Below, piece by piece: positions 25,983 to 37,390 of a stretch of DNA of 37,390 bases (positions are counted from its first letter, which is position 1; each line of letters starts with the position of its first letter). The stretch comes from Nitrospiraceae bacterium. Lineage in GTDB: Bacteria; Nitrospirota; Nitrospiria; Nitrospirales; Nitrospiraceae. The notes below the pieces were generated by a model. It was given only the letters and a program-made list of their open reading frames with translations. It was not told the DNA's origin and made no database searches. The DNA lies in contig SYGV01000086.1 of assembly GCA_005799365.1 (NCBI GenBank), forward strand, positions 1-37,390. Reading direction: 5' to 3'. A program made the translations under genes and the position numbers.

Positions 25983-27389
25983 TCAGAAAAGGCCCAATTG
26001 CATTTCTTCGGCCTTTGTGAACGGGATGGGATACTTCTCGGTAAAGCAGGCGTTACAGTAGTGCCCGGGAATCCCCGGCGAGGCGTTCAACATTCCCTCC
26101 AGGCTCAGATAGGCCAGGCTGTCCGCCGTGATGTATTTGCGAATTTCCTGGATCGTATGGCTGGAGCCGATCAATTCCTTCTTGGTCGGCGTATCGATCC
26201 CGTAAAAACAGGGTGAGACGATCGGCGGCGAGCTGATCCGCATGTGCACTTCGCGCGCCCCCGCGTGGCGGAGCATTTTGACGATCTTCCGGCTGGTCGT
26301 CCCCCGCACGATCGAATCGTCCACCACCACCACCCGCTTCCCCTCTAGCACCTCGGACACGGCGTTCAGCTTGATCTTGACGCCGAAGTGGCGGATGGCC
26401 TGTTCCGGCTCGATAAAGGTCCGGCCGATATAGTGGTTCCGGATCAACCCGTTCTCGAAGGGAATGCCCGAGCCTTCCGCAAAACCCAACGCGGCCGGCA
26501 CGCCCGAGTCCGGAACCGGGATCACGATGTCGGCCTTGACCGGCGCCTCCTTCGCCAATTGCCGCCCCAGCGCCTTGCGCGTCAGATAGACCGCCTTGTC
26601 GCCGAAAATCTTGCTGTCCGGACGGGCGAAATAGATATACTCGAACACGCACTTGGCCGGCTCGGTCTTGGTGAAGGGCATATAGCTCTTCACCCCATCC
26701 TGATTCAGCACCACCAGTTCGCCCGGCTCGATCTCACGGACCGCTTCGGCCCCGATCAGGTCGAACGCGCAGGTCTCGGACGCCACCAGCCAGCTGTCCT
26801 TCAGCCGGCCCAGGCACAGGGGGCGGAACCCGTGGGGGTCCCGGCAGGCGATCACCGCGTCGTCCGTCAACAGCACCACCGAGAAGGATCCCCGCACCTG
26901 GCTCAACGCATCGATGATCCGCGACAAGAGCGTATCGCCGCGCGAGTGGGCCATCAGGTGAATCATCACCTCGCTGTCGGTCGAGGACTGGAAGATCGCG
27001 CCATACGCTTCCAGCTCATTCCGCAGCATCTGGGCATTGATGAGATTACCGTTGTGCGCCAGGGCCAGATTGCCGAAGGCGAAGTTCACGGTCAGGGGCT
27101 GGACGTTCTTGAGGTTGTTCCCGCCCGCGGTCGAATAGCGATTATGGCCGATGGCCCTTGGCCCGGGCAGACGCTTCAGCACCGATTTGGTGTAGATGTC
27201 GGCCACCAGGCCCATGCCTTTTTCCTGGTGGAAGTGCTCGCCGTCGGACGAGACGATGCCGGAGCCCTCCTGCCCCCGATGTTGCAGGGCATAGAGACCA
27301 AGATAGGTGAGATTGGCCGCTTCCTTGTGGCCGTAGATGCCGAAGACCGCACACTCGTCGTGGAATTTATCGGGGGTGATCAGGTGCAT
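25983..27389 (-). CDS. purF: Amidophosphoribosyltransferase
   Basis: [61 protein letters not shown]. Confidence 0.98.
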   Translation of the reverse strand: MHLITPDKFHDECAVFGIYGHKEAANLTYLGLYALQHRGQEGSGIVSSDGEHFHQEKGMGLVADIYTKSVLKRLPGPRAIGHNRYSTAGGNNLKNVQPLTVNFAFGNLALAHNGNLINAQMLRNELEAYGAIFQSSTDSEVMIHLMAHSRGDTLLSRIIDALSQVRGSFSVVLLTDDAVIACRDPHGFRPLCLGRLKDSWLVASETCAFDLIGAEAVREIEPGELVVLNQDGVKSYMPFTKTEPAKCVFEYIYFARPDSKIFGDKAVYLTRKALGRQLAKEAPVKADIVIPVPDSGVPAALGFAEGSGIPFENGLIRNHYIGRTFIEPEQAIRHFGVKIKLNAVSEVLEGKRVVVVDDSIVRGTTSRKIVKMLRHAGAREVHMRISSPPIVSPCFYGIDTPTKKELIGSSHTIQEIRKYITADSLAYLSLEGMLNASPGIPGHYCNACFTEKYPIPFTKAEEMQLGLF

Positions 27390-27400
27390 CAGAATCGCTC

Positions 27401-27474
27401 AACGATGAGTGATAAACGATGAATGATGAATTTCCGCGCCCGGCCGTTCATCATTTCATATTCTGCATTCATCA

Positions 27475-27479
<5 letters not shown>
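27401..27479. repeat. Heptad inverted repeat between purL and purF
   Basis: ACGATGA GTGATAA ACGATGA ATGATGA ... TTCATCA TTTCATA TTCTGCA TTCATCA. Confidence 0.82.
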
Positions 27480-29718
<2,239 letters not shown>

Positions 29719-29730
29719 CGATCGGGCACC

Positions 29731-30060
29731 CTAGACATGGCAATCACAGCCCTTGCTCCTCAAAATTCGAACTTGTTCTTTCGGCCAATCCACATAAACC
29801 GACTGCCGCCCAAGCCCCTTTGCCTGCCAGGCCGGGAGCGGACTACGATGCCTGTAGCCCCGCCCCGTCATCTCTCGGACTAGAGCCTCATGCCGCCCAT
29901 ACAGGGCCTTCAACTTTCCCCGCCAGCGCAGCGTTTCCGGATGGCACGCATAGCCCTTCTTGCCCTTGGTGATCACGCTCCAGATCGCATGCAGCTCGCG
30001 ATGCTCGCCCAACAAATGGGCTCGGCAGAGTTTCTTCGGAGGCAGATCCCAGATACGCAT
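29731..30060 (-). CDS. Pyrimidine dimer DNA glycosylase / endonuclease V-like (DenV family)
   Basis: MRIWDLPPKKLCRAHLLGEHRELHAIWSVITKGKKGYACHPETLRWRGKLKALYGRHEALVREMTGRGYRH. Confidence 0.7.
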   Translation of the reverse strand: MRIWDLPPKKLCRAHLLGEHRELHAIWSVITKGKKGYACHPETLRWRGKLKALYGRHEALVREMTGRGYRHRSPLPAWQAKGLGRQSVYVDWPKEQVRILRSKGCDCHV

Positions 30061-30069
30061 GGGTCACCG

Positions 30070-30504
30070 CACTGCCGCCATACTGCGTGGCCTGGCGGCT
30101 GATCTCCTTACCATCCACCGTGCGGGCCAGCATCACCTGGCCTGTGTAAGTTCCGACTGGCCAGCCATTGGTCTTCAGGCGTGCTCCGGCGAAAGCAACC
30201 CGGCGGGACTGGATCTGCTAGTTGCCCTCATGGTCCATCACGACGCCGTTGCCTCATTCCCGTCCAGCAATGCGGTTGCGCGAGGCTTCGTCGGTCAACG
30301 CGACATCCTGCATGCCGTCCCGCACGTTCTTCACCCGGCCCGACGCGCCAGCCACCACCGGCACCCCATAGGCCATCACCAGACCATCACCGCCAAATCG
30401 CGGATGGCGAAGTCCGTTCCGTCATGACCGTCATAGGTCCGCCGATTGCAGCGGAAGTCTCGCGCTTCCACGGAAGGGTCCATATCCACGTAGTTCGCCA
30501 TCCA
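30070..30504 (-). pseudogene. Decayed M23-family metallopeptidase remnant (frameshift plus two in-frame stops)
   Basis: Minus strand: WMANYVDMDPSVEARDFRCNRRTYDGHDGTDFAIRDLAVM / MAYGVPVVAGASGRVKNVRDGMQDVALTDEASRNRIAGRE*GNGVVMDHEGN*QIQ; Hx3D M23 motif retained. Confidence 0.78.
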
Positions 30505-30515
30505 GCAGGTTGGGC

Positions 30516-31232
30516 CTATGCCAGGACCGCCTTGAGTTTGGCTTTCTGCAGCGCGTCCAGCATGGAAAGAAAGATCAGGCGCCCGTCATCGTTCCCCAGA
30601 AGTGCTTCCGCGCTGCGCTCCGGATGAGGCATCATGCCCATCACGTTGCCCGCCGCGTTCCTGATGCCGGCGATATTGTCCAGCGACCCGTTGGGGTTGG
30701 CTTCCGACGTAACTTTTCCTTCCGCCGTGCAGTAGCAAAAGACGATCTGCGCCGCGGCCTTCATCTGGGAGAGGGCGACATCGTCCGTGTAGTAGTTGCC
30801 GTCCGCATGGGCGATGGGAATTTTCAGGACCTGGCCCGGCCGGCACAAGCCAGTGAAGGGCGTCGCCGCATTCTCAACCGTCACATGAACATCCTTGCAA
30901 ATAAACGACAGCGACCGGTTCCGCAACATGGCGCCGGGCAGGAGGCCCGCTTCCAGCAGGATTTGGAAACCGTTACAGATGCCCAGGACCATCCCGCCTT
31001 CATGGGCGAACTGTTGCACCGCGCCCATGACCGGCGAGAACCGCGCGATCGCCCCGGTCCGCAAGTAATCGCCGTAAGAAAATCCGCCTGGCAGGATGAT
31101 CGCATCCAGGCCGTCCAGCTTGCTTTCCTTGTGCCAGACCGGGATGGCCTTGTGACCGAGCACATCCGAGAGGACGTGGATGCAATCGTGATCGCAGTTG
31201 CTGCCGGGAAAAACGATGACGCCGAAGTTCAT
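30516..31232 (-). CDS. purQ: Phosphoribosylformylglycinamidine synthase subunit PurQ
   Basis: [53 protein letters not shown]. Confidence 0.98.
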   Translation of the reverse strand: MNFGVIVFPGSNCDHDCIHVLSDVLGHKAIPVWHKESKLDGLDAIILPGGFSYGDYLRTGAIARFSPVMGAVQQFAHEGGMVLGICNGFQILLEAGLLPGAMLRNRSLSFICKDVHVTVENAATPFTGLCRPGQVLKIPIAHADGNYYTDDVALSQMKAAAQIVFCYCTAEGKVTSEANPNGSLDNIAGIRNAAGNVMGMMPHPERSAEALLGNDDGRLIFLSMLDALQKAKLKAVLA

Positions 31233-31325
31233 GGACGAGTTCTCGGTTAACAGTGATCAGTACTCAGTTGAGTGATGGTCGGCGCCGACTTTACGTTCAT
31301 CGTTCAGCATTCATCGTTCATCACT
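31233..31325. repeat. Two heptad blocks between purS and purQ
   Basis: GTTCTCG GTTAACA GTGATCA GTACTCA GTTGAG; GTTCATC GTTCAGC ATTCATC GTTCATC ACTG. Confidence 0.82.
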
Positions 31326-31560
31326 GCAATTCAAACCGATATTCTTCGATGATCGTATTGGCCAGCAATTTCTCGCACATGGCCTTGACCTCAGCCTCAG
31401 CCTTCGCCTTGTCTTTTTCCGCCAGGTCCAGTTCCACATACTTGCCCACCCGCACGTTGCCGGCCGACTTGAACCCCAAGGTCTCCAAGGCATGTTCGAT
31501 GGCCTTTCCCTGCGGATCGAGAATGCCTTGCTTCAGCGTCACATGAATCTTCGCCTTCAC
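31321..31560 (-). CDS. purS: Phosphoribosylformylglycinamidine synthase subunit PurS
   Basis: IHVTLKQGILDPQGKAIEHALETLGF...VGKYVELDL. Confidence 0.96.
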   Translation of the reverse strand: MKAKIHVTLKQGILDPQGKAIEHALETLGFKSAGNVRVGKYVELDLAEKDKAKAEAEVKAMCEKLLANTIIEEYRFELQ

Positions 31561-31569
31561 GCCTTCCTC

Positions 31570-31872
31570 CTACCGACTCTCTTCTTTCTGCTCTTGTGCC
31601 ATCAGCACCAGTTTTTTCCTCGCCCAGTTGATGACCGCCGCCAGGACCAGCCCCCCCGCCGACAAGGCCAGAAACGACCAGCGCCAGAACAGGTCGGCCG
31701 TGTTGATCGCCATCAAGGCTACGGCCGCCGCCCAGACGACGATGGCCCAGATCAACCCGTGTTCCATGAACTTCAGGACCAGGCGCTTCACCCTTCTCAC
31801 TTCCCCCCAAAGACCGGGCAGTTCCCAGGGGATGCGGCGGCTGGCCGCACCTGCGCGCATCGAGTGATACAC
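31570..31872 (-). CDS. Small membrane protein (two predicted TM helices; N-terminal extent uncertain)
   Basis: LIWAIVVWAAAVALMAI...WSFLALSAGGLVLAAVINWARKKLVLMAQEQKEESR. Confidence 0.6.
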   Translation of the reverse strand: MYHSMRAGAASRRIPWELPGLWGEVRRVKRLVLKFMEHGLIWAIVVWAAAVALMAINTADLFWRWSFLALSAGGLVLAAVINWARKKLVLMAQEQKEESR

Positions 31873-31924
31873 ATTGTCATTGCGCGTTCTGCGAGCAAGA
31901 GACCGACTGCCGCGTCCCCCATCT

Positions 31925-32635
31925 TCATCCGCACACCCGCTTCAGCACCTCTTGATAGGCCTCTTCGATCTTTCCCAAATCCTTCCTGAAGCGGTCTTTG
32001 TCCATAGATTCTTTGGTCTTCTGGTCCCAGAACCGGCAGGTGTCCGGCGAAATCTCGTCGGCCAGGATCAGACGCCCCTTGTGCCGCCCGAACTCCAGCT
32101 TGAAGTCCACCAGAATCATGTTCCGTTCCTGAAAGAAGGGTGTCAGGATCCGATTGATCGTGAACGCCAGCTCCTTGATCTGGCCGACCATCGCCGGTTC
32201 GGCTAGGTTCAACAGGCGAATATGCTCCTCGGTGATCAGCGGATCGCCCAGCGCATCGTGCTTGTAATAAAACTCGACGATCGGCGGCGCAATCGCCTCC
32301 CCTTCCTTCAGCCCGAGGCGTTTCGCCAGGCTCCCGGCGATGATATTCCGCACCACCACTTCGATCGGCACGATCCGGACCTTCTTCGTCAACATCTCCC
32401 GGTCGTTGAGCCGTTCGATGAAATGAGTCGGCACGCCGCCGGCATCCAAGAGGCGAAAGAGCTTCTCGGAGACCTTGTTGTTCACCACGCCTTTTTCGAC
32501 GATCGTCCCCTTCTTCTGCGCGTTGAAGGCCGTCGCGTCGTCTTTGAAATATTGAATGACCCGATCCGGGTCCACCGTTTCAAAAATCTTCTTCGCCTTG
32601 CCCTCATAGAGCATCGAGCCTTTCATCAAGGTCAT
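31925..32635 (-). CDS. purC: Phosphoribosylaminoimidazole-succinocarboxamide synthase
   Basis: LYEGKAKKIFETVDPDRVIQYFKDDATAFNAQKKGTI; VDFKLEFGRHKGRLILADEISPDTCRFWD. Confidence 0.98.
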   Translation of the reverse strand: MTLMKGSMLYEGKAKKIFETVDPDRVIQYFKDDATAFNAQKKGTIVEKGVVNNKVSEKLFRLLDAGGVPTHFIERLNDREMLTKKVRIVPIEVVVRNIIAGSLAKRLGLKEGEAIAPPIVEFYYKHDALGDPLITEEHIRLLNLAEPAMVGQIKELAFTINRILTPFFQERNMILVDFKLEFGRHKGRLILADEISPDTCRFWDQKTKESMDKDRFRKDLGKIEEAYQEVLKRVCG

Positions 32636-33963
32636 GAGCGCCCTCTTCCCGTCCGCTTTGTGCCGGCTCCCCTGCCGAAGACCCGCTGGAAAATCTTGTC
32701 CAGGTGCCGCAGGTAGTACGTGGGGGCGAAACAGGCGGCAATCTGCGCCTTGGTCAGCGCCTTGCTGATCACCGGGTCCTTGCCAACCAAGTCCTGGAAT
32801 CCGGCCCTCCCCTTCCAGGCCTCCATGGCGCAGCGCTGCACCGCCTCGTAGGACTCTTTGCGTTGGGCACCCCGCTCCACCAGCTCCAGCAACAGCCGCT
32901 GCGAATAGACCAGCCCGCCGGTCAGGGCCAGGTTCCGCCGCATCCGCTCCGGATAGACCAGGAGGTTCTTGATCAGGCCGGTCAACCGGACCAGCATGTA
33001 GTCCAGCAGGATCGTGCTGTCCGGCATGATCACCCGTTCGACGGAGGAGTGGCTGATATCCCGCTCGTGCCAGAGGGCCACATTCTCCAGCGCCGCTAGG
33101 CTGTTGGCCCGCACAACGCGGGCTAGGCCGCAGAGGTTTTCCGAGGCGATGGGATTCCGCTTGTGCGGCATGGCGGAGGAGCCCGTCTGCCCGGCGGAGA
33201 AATAGTCCTCCGCCTCCAGCACTTCCGTCCGCTGCAAGTGCCGGATCTCGGTGGCGAACTTCTCGATGCTGGCCGCCAACAGGGCCAGGGCCGAGAGGTA
33301 AGCGGCATGCCGATCCCGCTGCACCACTTGATTGGACACGGGGTCCGGCTGGAGCCCCAGCTTTTTGCAGACATAGGCTTCGACGTGCGGGCCCTGATGC
33401 GCGAACGTTCCCATCGCGCCGGAGAGCTTCCCGACCGCGATCTCCTCCCGCACCGCCTTCAGCCGAACCTGATGCCGCTTCGCCTCCTCATACCAGACGG
33501 CCAGCTTGAACCCGAAGGAAATCGGCTCGCCGTGAATCCCGTGGGACCGTCCGACCATGATCGTGTCGCGATGTTCGAGCGCCCGCTTTTTGAGCACGGC
33601 CAGCAGACCCTCCACATCCTTCAGAATCAGGTCCAGGGCCTCGGTCATCTGCACGGCCAACGAGGTGTCCACGATGTCGGAGGAGGTCAGCCCGATGTGC
33701 AGGAACCGAACTTCCTTCCCCACCGGCAGGGCCAGGGATTCGAGAAACGCGATCACGTCGTGCTTGGTGACCTTTTCGAGTGCGGCAATCCGAGCCGGAT
33801 CGATCTTGGCTCTGCGCCGGATGCGGGCCGCCACGCCTCGCGGCACCTCTCCGGCCCGTTCCAGGGCTTCGCAGGCCAGCAACTCGACCTCCAGCCAGAT
33901 CTCATACTTGTGCCGAAGATCCCAGATGGCTTTCATGCCCGGCAGGGTATAACGCTCAATCAT
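32632..33963 (-). CDS. purB: Adenylosuccinate lyase
   Basis: GLTSSDIVDTSLAVQM; GRSHGIHGEPISFG; GQTGSSAMPHKRNPIASENLCGLAR signature. Confidence 0.98.
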   Translation of the reverse strand: MIERYTLPGMKAIWDLRHKYEIWLEVELLACEALERAGEVPRGVAARIRRRAKIDPARIAALEKVTKHDVIAFLESLALPVGKEVRFLHIGLTSSDIVDTSLAVQMTEALDLILKDVEGLLAVLKKRALEHRDTIMVGRSHGIHGEPISFGFKLAVWYEEAKRHQVRLKAVREEIAVGKLSGAMGTFAHQGPHVEAYVCKKLGLQPDPVSNQVVQRDRHAAYLSALALLAASIEKFATEIRHLQRTEVLEAEDYFSAGQTGSSAMPHKRNPIASENLCGLARVVRANSLAALENVALWHERDISHSSVERVIMPDSTILLDYMLVRLTGLIKNLLVYPERMRRNLALTGGLVYSQRLLLELVERGAQRKESYEAVQRCAMEAWKGRAGFQDLVGKDPVISKALTKAQIAACFAPTYYLRHLDKIFQRVFGRGAGTKRTGRGRS

Positions 33964-33989
33964 AGCTTTCTCATCATTCCTGAAGAGTG

Positions 33990-34083
33990 ATTCGGTTATC
34001 AGTTTTCAGTTTCCGGAACCGATCACTGAGAACTGGATACCGACAACCCCGTTCCCACGCGTCACGCATCACGCTTCACGCCA
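33990..34083. repeat. Two heptad blocks between nusB and purB
   Basis: GGTTATCA GTTTTCA GTTTCCG GAACCGATCACTGAGAACTG; CGCGTCA CGCATCA CGCTTCA CGCCAAC. Confidence 0.82.
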
Positions 34084-34511
34084 ACCAGTTCGGCCCGCTT
34101 GACCTCCAGTCGCGGGTCTGACTTGAGCACCTGGTCCAGAATCCCGTTGACAAACTTTTTCGTCTCCTCATCCGCAAATCGTTTGGCCAGCTCGAGCGCT
34201 TCATTGACCGTGACCTTGGCCGGCACGTCGGGCATATAACAGAGCTCATAAAGAGCCGCCCGCAGAATGTTGCGGTCCACGATCGGCATGCGGCTCACTT
34301 TCCAATTCGCCGCATGGGCACCGAGCAGCTTGTCTAGTTCCGGTCGGTTCGTCAGGACCCCCTCGACGAGTTGCTCGGCAAACCGCTTCACCTCCGGCTC
34401 GACCTGGTGCTGGGCCTCGAAATCGGCGAGCCAATGTCCGCCCTTTCCATGGACGTCCCATTGGAAAAGGATTTGCAACGCACGTTCGCGGGACTGTCGG
34501 CGAATGCCCAT
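34062..34511 (-). CDS. nusB: Transcription antitermination factor NusB
   Basis: RRQSRERALQILFQWDVHG; ILRAALYELCYMPDVPAKVTVNEALELAKRFADEETKKFVNGILD. Confidence 0.96.
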   Translation of the reverse strand: MGIRRQSRERALQILFQWDVHGKGGHWLADFEAQHQVEPEVKRFAEQLVEGVLTNRPELDKLLGAHAANWKVSRMPIVDRNILRAALYELCYMPDVPAKVTVNEALELAKRFADEETKKFVNGILDQVLKSDPRLEVKRAELVGVKRDA

Positions 34512-34543
34512 ATGACCTTCGGCTTATGTTCCCTCAACCGGAT

Positions 34544-35083
34544 TCATCGTTTCCTGCGGCTGCGAGGACGTCCCGCGCGGTTTCCGGCGGCCCGGCGCGC
34601 CGGTTGCTTCACACCCAGGGCCTTCATTTGCTTCAATAGATTTGCCATTTCAATGGCGGTTCTGACCGCGTCGGCGCCTCGGTTGCGCTCGGCGCTTCCC
34701 GACCGTTCCAGCGCCTGTTCCACATTCTCCGTCGTCAACACGCCGAACACGACCGGAATGTCCGATTCCCAGGCAGCCTGGGCGATGCCCCGGCTGGCTT
34801 CCGCGCTGATGTATTCGAAATGGGGGGTCTCCCCGCGAATGACCGCGCCCAGACAGATAACGGCGTCGAAGCGTCCGGAGCGGGCCATGCGGCGTGCCAC
34901 CAGCGGAATCTCGAAGGCACCCGGCACCAGGACCACCTGGATCGCCGGCTCGGCCGTGCCGGCTTTGCCGAGCGTCTCCAGAGCCCCGGCCAAGAGCCGG
35001 TCGGTGACGAACTCGTTGAACTTGCTGACGACCAAGCCGAATCGCAGGTCCTTGGCGTCGAGCTGTCCTTCGAGCGGCTTCAT
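34544..35083 (-). CDS. ribH: 6,7-dimethyl-8-ribityllumazine synthase
   Basis: LVVSKFNEFVTDRLLAGALETL, VPGAFEIPLVARRMA, CLGAVIRGETPHFEYIS, PVVFGVLTTENVEQAL. Confidence 0.97.
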   Translation of the reverse strand: MKPLEGQLDAKDLRFGLVVSKFNEFVTDRLLAGALETLGKAGTAEPAIQVVLVPGAFEIPLVARRMARSGRFDAVICLGAVIRGETPHFEYISAEASRGIAQAAWESDIPVVFGVLTTENVEQALERSGSAERNRGADAVRTAIEMANLLKQMKALGVKQPARRAAGNRAGRPRSRRKR

Positions 35084-35209
35084 GCAAAGACCTTCAGCCG
35101 GACCGAGCCGGTGGTGTGGCGGCATTCCGTGAACAACTGATGAGGCAAGTCCGGACGCACCTTAGCAGGTTCGCCCAAAAGCTGGCAAGAATAAGATGGG
35201 CGGAGAGGG

Positions 35210-36418
35210 TCAAACTTTATTGAGAATATGGCCGAGCTTGTGCTTCTTCGTGCGCAGGTAACGTTCGTTGGCCGCGCGGGGAGCGATTTCGGTCGGCACA
35301 CGCTCGGTCACCTTGAGCCCATAGCCTTCGATGCCGACGATTTTGCGCGGGTTGTTGGTGACGAGGCGGATCTTCTGGAGCCCCAAGTTGACCAGGATCT
35401 GGGCGCCGATCCCATAGTCGCGCAGGTCCGGTTTGAAGCCCAGTTGCAGGTTGGCTTCGACCGTGTCGCTGCCTTCATCCTGAAGCTTGTAGGCCCGGAT
35501 TTTATTGAGCAGCCCGATCCCCCGTCCTTCCTGGTTCAGATAGAGGAGGACGCCGCGGCCTTCTTTCTCGATGATTTGCATGGCGCTCTGCAATTGGTCG
35601 CGGCAATCGCACCGCAGCGATCCGAACACGTCGGCCGTCAGACAACCGGAATGAACCCGCACCAGACAGGGGGAGCCGTCCTCCACCCTCCCCTTCACCA
35701 GGGCGATGTGGGTGCCGCCGTCCACCTCGTTCTCGAAGACCACCGCCTCGAACTCGCCGAAAAGCGTCGGGAGCTTCGCGCTCGCGATCCGCTTGATGAA
35801 TGTTTCGCGATGCATGCGGTATTCGATCAGGGATTTGATCGTGACCAGCTTGATCTTGTGCCGCCTGGCGAATTCCATGAGTTCCGGCACCCGCGCCATG
35901 GTCCCGTCTTCGTTCATGATCTCGCAGATCACCCCGGCCGGGTAGAGTCCGGCCAGTCTGGACAAGTCCACCGAGCCTTCGGTCTGCCCCGCCCGTTTGA
36001 GCACCCCGCCCTTCTGGGCTTTCAGCGGGAAGATGTGCCCCGGCCTGGCCAGGTCGGCCGGCTTGCTCTTGGGATTGATGGCCGTATGGATCGTGGTGGC
36101 ACGGTCGGCCGCGGAAATGCCGGTGGTGATGCCCTTCCGCGCATCGATGGACACGGTGAAGGCCGTCCCAAAACTGGCCGTGTTCTCGGCCGCTTGCGGC
36201 GGAAGCTGAAGGTCCTCGACCCGTTCCGGTGTCAGCGCCAGACAGATCAAGCCGCGGGCGTGTTTCGCCATGAAATTGATGGACTGCGGGGTGATCTTTT
36301 CAGCCGCCATCACCAGGTCCCCTTCGTTCTCCCGATCCTCGTCGTCCACGAGGATCACGAAGCGGCCCTTTTTGATGTCCTTGATCGCCTGTTCGATCGT
36401 GTCGAATTCCTGCGCCAT
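35210..36418 (-). CDS. ribBA: Bifunctional DHBP synthase / GTP cyclohydrolase II
   Basis: [64 protein letters not shown]. Confidence 0.97.
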   Translation of the reverse strand: MAQEFDTIEQAIKDIKKGRFVILVDDEDRENEGDLVMAAEKITPQSINFMAKHARGLICLALTPERVEDLQLPPQAAENTASFGTAFTVSIDARKGITTGISAADRATTIHTAINPKSKPADLARPGHIFPLKAQKGGVLKRAGQTEGSVDLSRLAGLYPAGVICEIMNEDGTMARVPELMEFARRHKIKLVTIKSLIEYRMHRETFIKRIASAKLPTLFGEFEAVVFENEVDGGTHIALVKGRVEDGSPCLVRVHSGCLTADVFGSLRCDCRDQLQSAMQIIEKEGRGVLLYLNQEGRGIGLLNKIRAYKLQDEGSDTVEANLQLGFKPDLRDYGIGAQILVNLGLQKIRLVTNNPRKIVGIEGYGLKVTERVPTEIAPRAANERYLRTKKHKLGHILNKV

Positions 36419-36533
36419 GCCCGCCATTCCCCTTACGCTCATTCCGGACCGATGTGCAGCCCATTATAGGGGGTCGGTTTGAAAAACGCCACTGCGCGGC
36501 CTTCCGGATGGGTATCGGCTCCCGCTTCCCGTT

Positions 36534-37390
36534 TCATTCTGCGCGGCTCCTTCGAATCGCAACGACGACGCTCGCCAACGCCATGAGGCCCACACCGCCG
36601 AATATCACGAACCCTATCCCGTAGCTGCCGGTGTGGTCCTTCAGCAGACCGAAGGAGAGGGGAATCACCATTCCGCCGAATCCGCCCGCCGCCCCGATGA
36701 CGCCCGACGCCAGGCCGATCTGCTTGGACAGCCGCTCGGAGACCACCTGAAACACCACCCCGTTGCCGAATCCCATGCAGGCCAGCGCCGCCACCATCAA
36801 CGGACCGGTCCACACCAGACCAGGCAAGGACGCCAGCGCCATGGCGAGGAGCGATAGAACCGGAAACAGCCCCCGCAGCACCGCCAGGCCGCCGACACGA
36901 TCCGCCACATAGCCGCCGAACGGCCGGGCCAAGCTCCCCGCCAACCCGCAGAGCGCCGCCCAGGAACCGGCCAGCACCAGATCCAACCCGTATTGATCAT
37001 GGAGGAACAGGGGCAGGAAACTGCAAAACCCGACAAAGCCGCCGAACGTCACCGCATAGATGAAGCACAGCCAGTAGACCGAGGGCAGCCGGCCGATATC
37101 CTTCAGCCTGCTCCACCAACCGGCGCCCCGTTCCACACGCCAGGCGCCTCCGTCTCCGCGCACCAGCAAGGCGAATCCAGCGGTCGTCGCCAGCACAGGG
37201 ATCGCCATGAACCCGAAGACTCCGTGCCACCCGACCGCTTGCGCCAACCGAGGGGCGAAGAACGTCGCCAGCACCGTCCCGCTGTTGGCCGACGCGGCGA
37301 TGCCCATGGCCAGGCCCTGGTAGGCCGGCGGATAGGCGCGGCTGGCCAGGGGCAGCGCCACCGCGAAACTCGCTCCGGCCGTGCCGAGCA
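36534..37390 (-). CDS. MFS transporter, nitrate/nitrite NarK-type; N-terminus beyond window
   Basis: LPLASRAYPPAYQGLAMGIAASANSGTVLATFFAPRLAQ; GFGNGVVFQVVSERLSKQIGLASGVIGAAGGFGG. Confidence 0.85.
   Translation of the reverse strand, partial: LGTAGASFAVALPLASRAYPPAYQGLAMGIAASANSGTVLATFFAPRLAQAVGWHGVFGFMAIPVLATTAGFALLVRGDGGAWRVERGAGWWSRLKDIGRLPSVYWLCFIYAVTFGGFVGFCSFLPLFLHDQYGLDLVLAGSWAALCGLAGSLARPFGGYVADRVGGLAVLRGLFPVLSLLAMALASLPGLVWTGPLMVAALACMGFGNGVVFQVVSERLSKQIGLASGVIGAAGGFGGMVIPLSFGLLKDHTGSYGIGFVIFGGVGLMALASVVVAIRRSRAE

Noticed and set aside
36419-36540. FMN (RFN) riboswitch upstream of ribBA
   Set aside because: The short leader shows no RFN-element consensus; ribBA runs close to the upstream MFS gene.

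Overview
GC-rich bacterial chromosome segment, probably Nitrospira-like (inferred from gene content and repeat style, not tested). Almost everything is encoded on the minus strand. Left edge: 3' end of a FabF-type ketosynthase, an acyl carrier protein and LpxD (+ strand). About 3.2-20.4 kb: a long B12 salvage/late-biosynthesis locus read right to left: cobalamin riboswitch - btuF - btuC - btuD, then a second cobalamin riboswitch - btuB - cobB/cbiA - cobA/btuR - BtuM-like transporter - Cys-rich CWC protein - bluB - PduO-type adenosyltransferase - cobQ - cobU - cobT - cobS - cbiB - cobD - cbiZ. About 20.6-25.8 kb: SemiSWEET, DCC-family protein, membrane protein, methyltransferase, TPR protein, MBL-fold protein, TlpA-like redoxin. 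About 26-34 kb: purF, purL, (DenV-like glycosylase and a decayed M23 peptidase), purQ, purS, purC, purB. About 34-37.4 kb: nusB, ribH, ribBA and a partial NarK-type MFS transporter. The most unusual signal is a family of degenerate period-7 (heptad) repeats, often arranged as long imperfect hairpins. They fill many intergenic gaps, form the variable peripheral arm of BOTH cobalamin riboswitches, sit in frame in the interdomain linker of CobB, and encode the termini of several proteins. A separate palindromic MITE-like element (CAGGATG...CATCCTG ends) occurs twice, one copy split by a heptad block.
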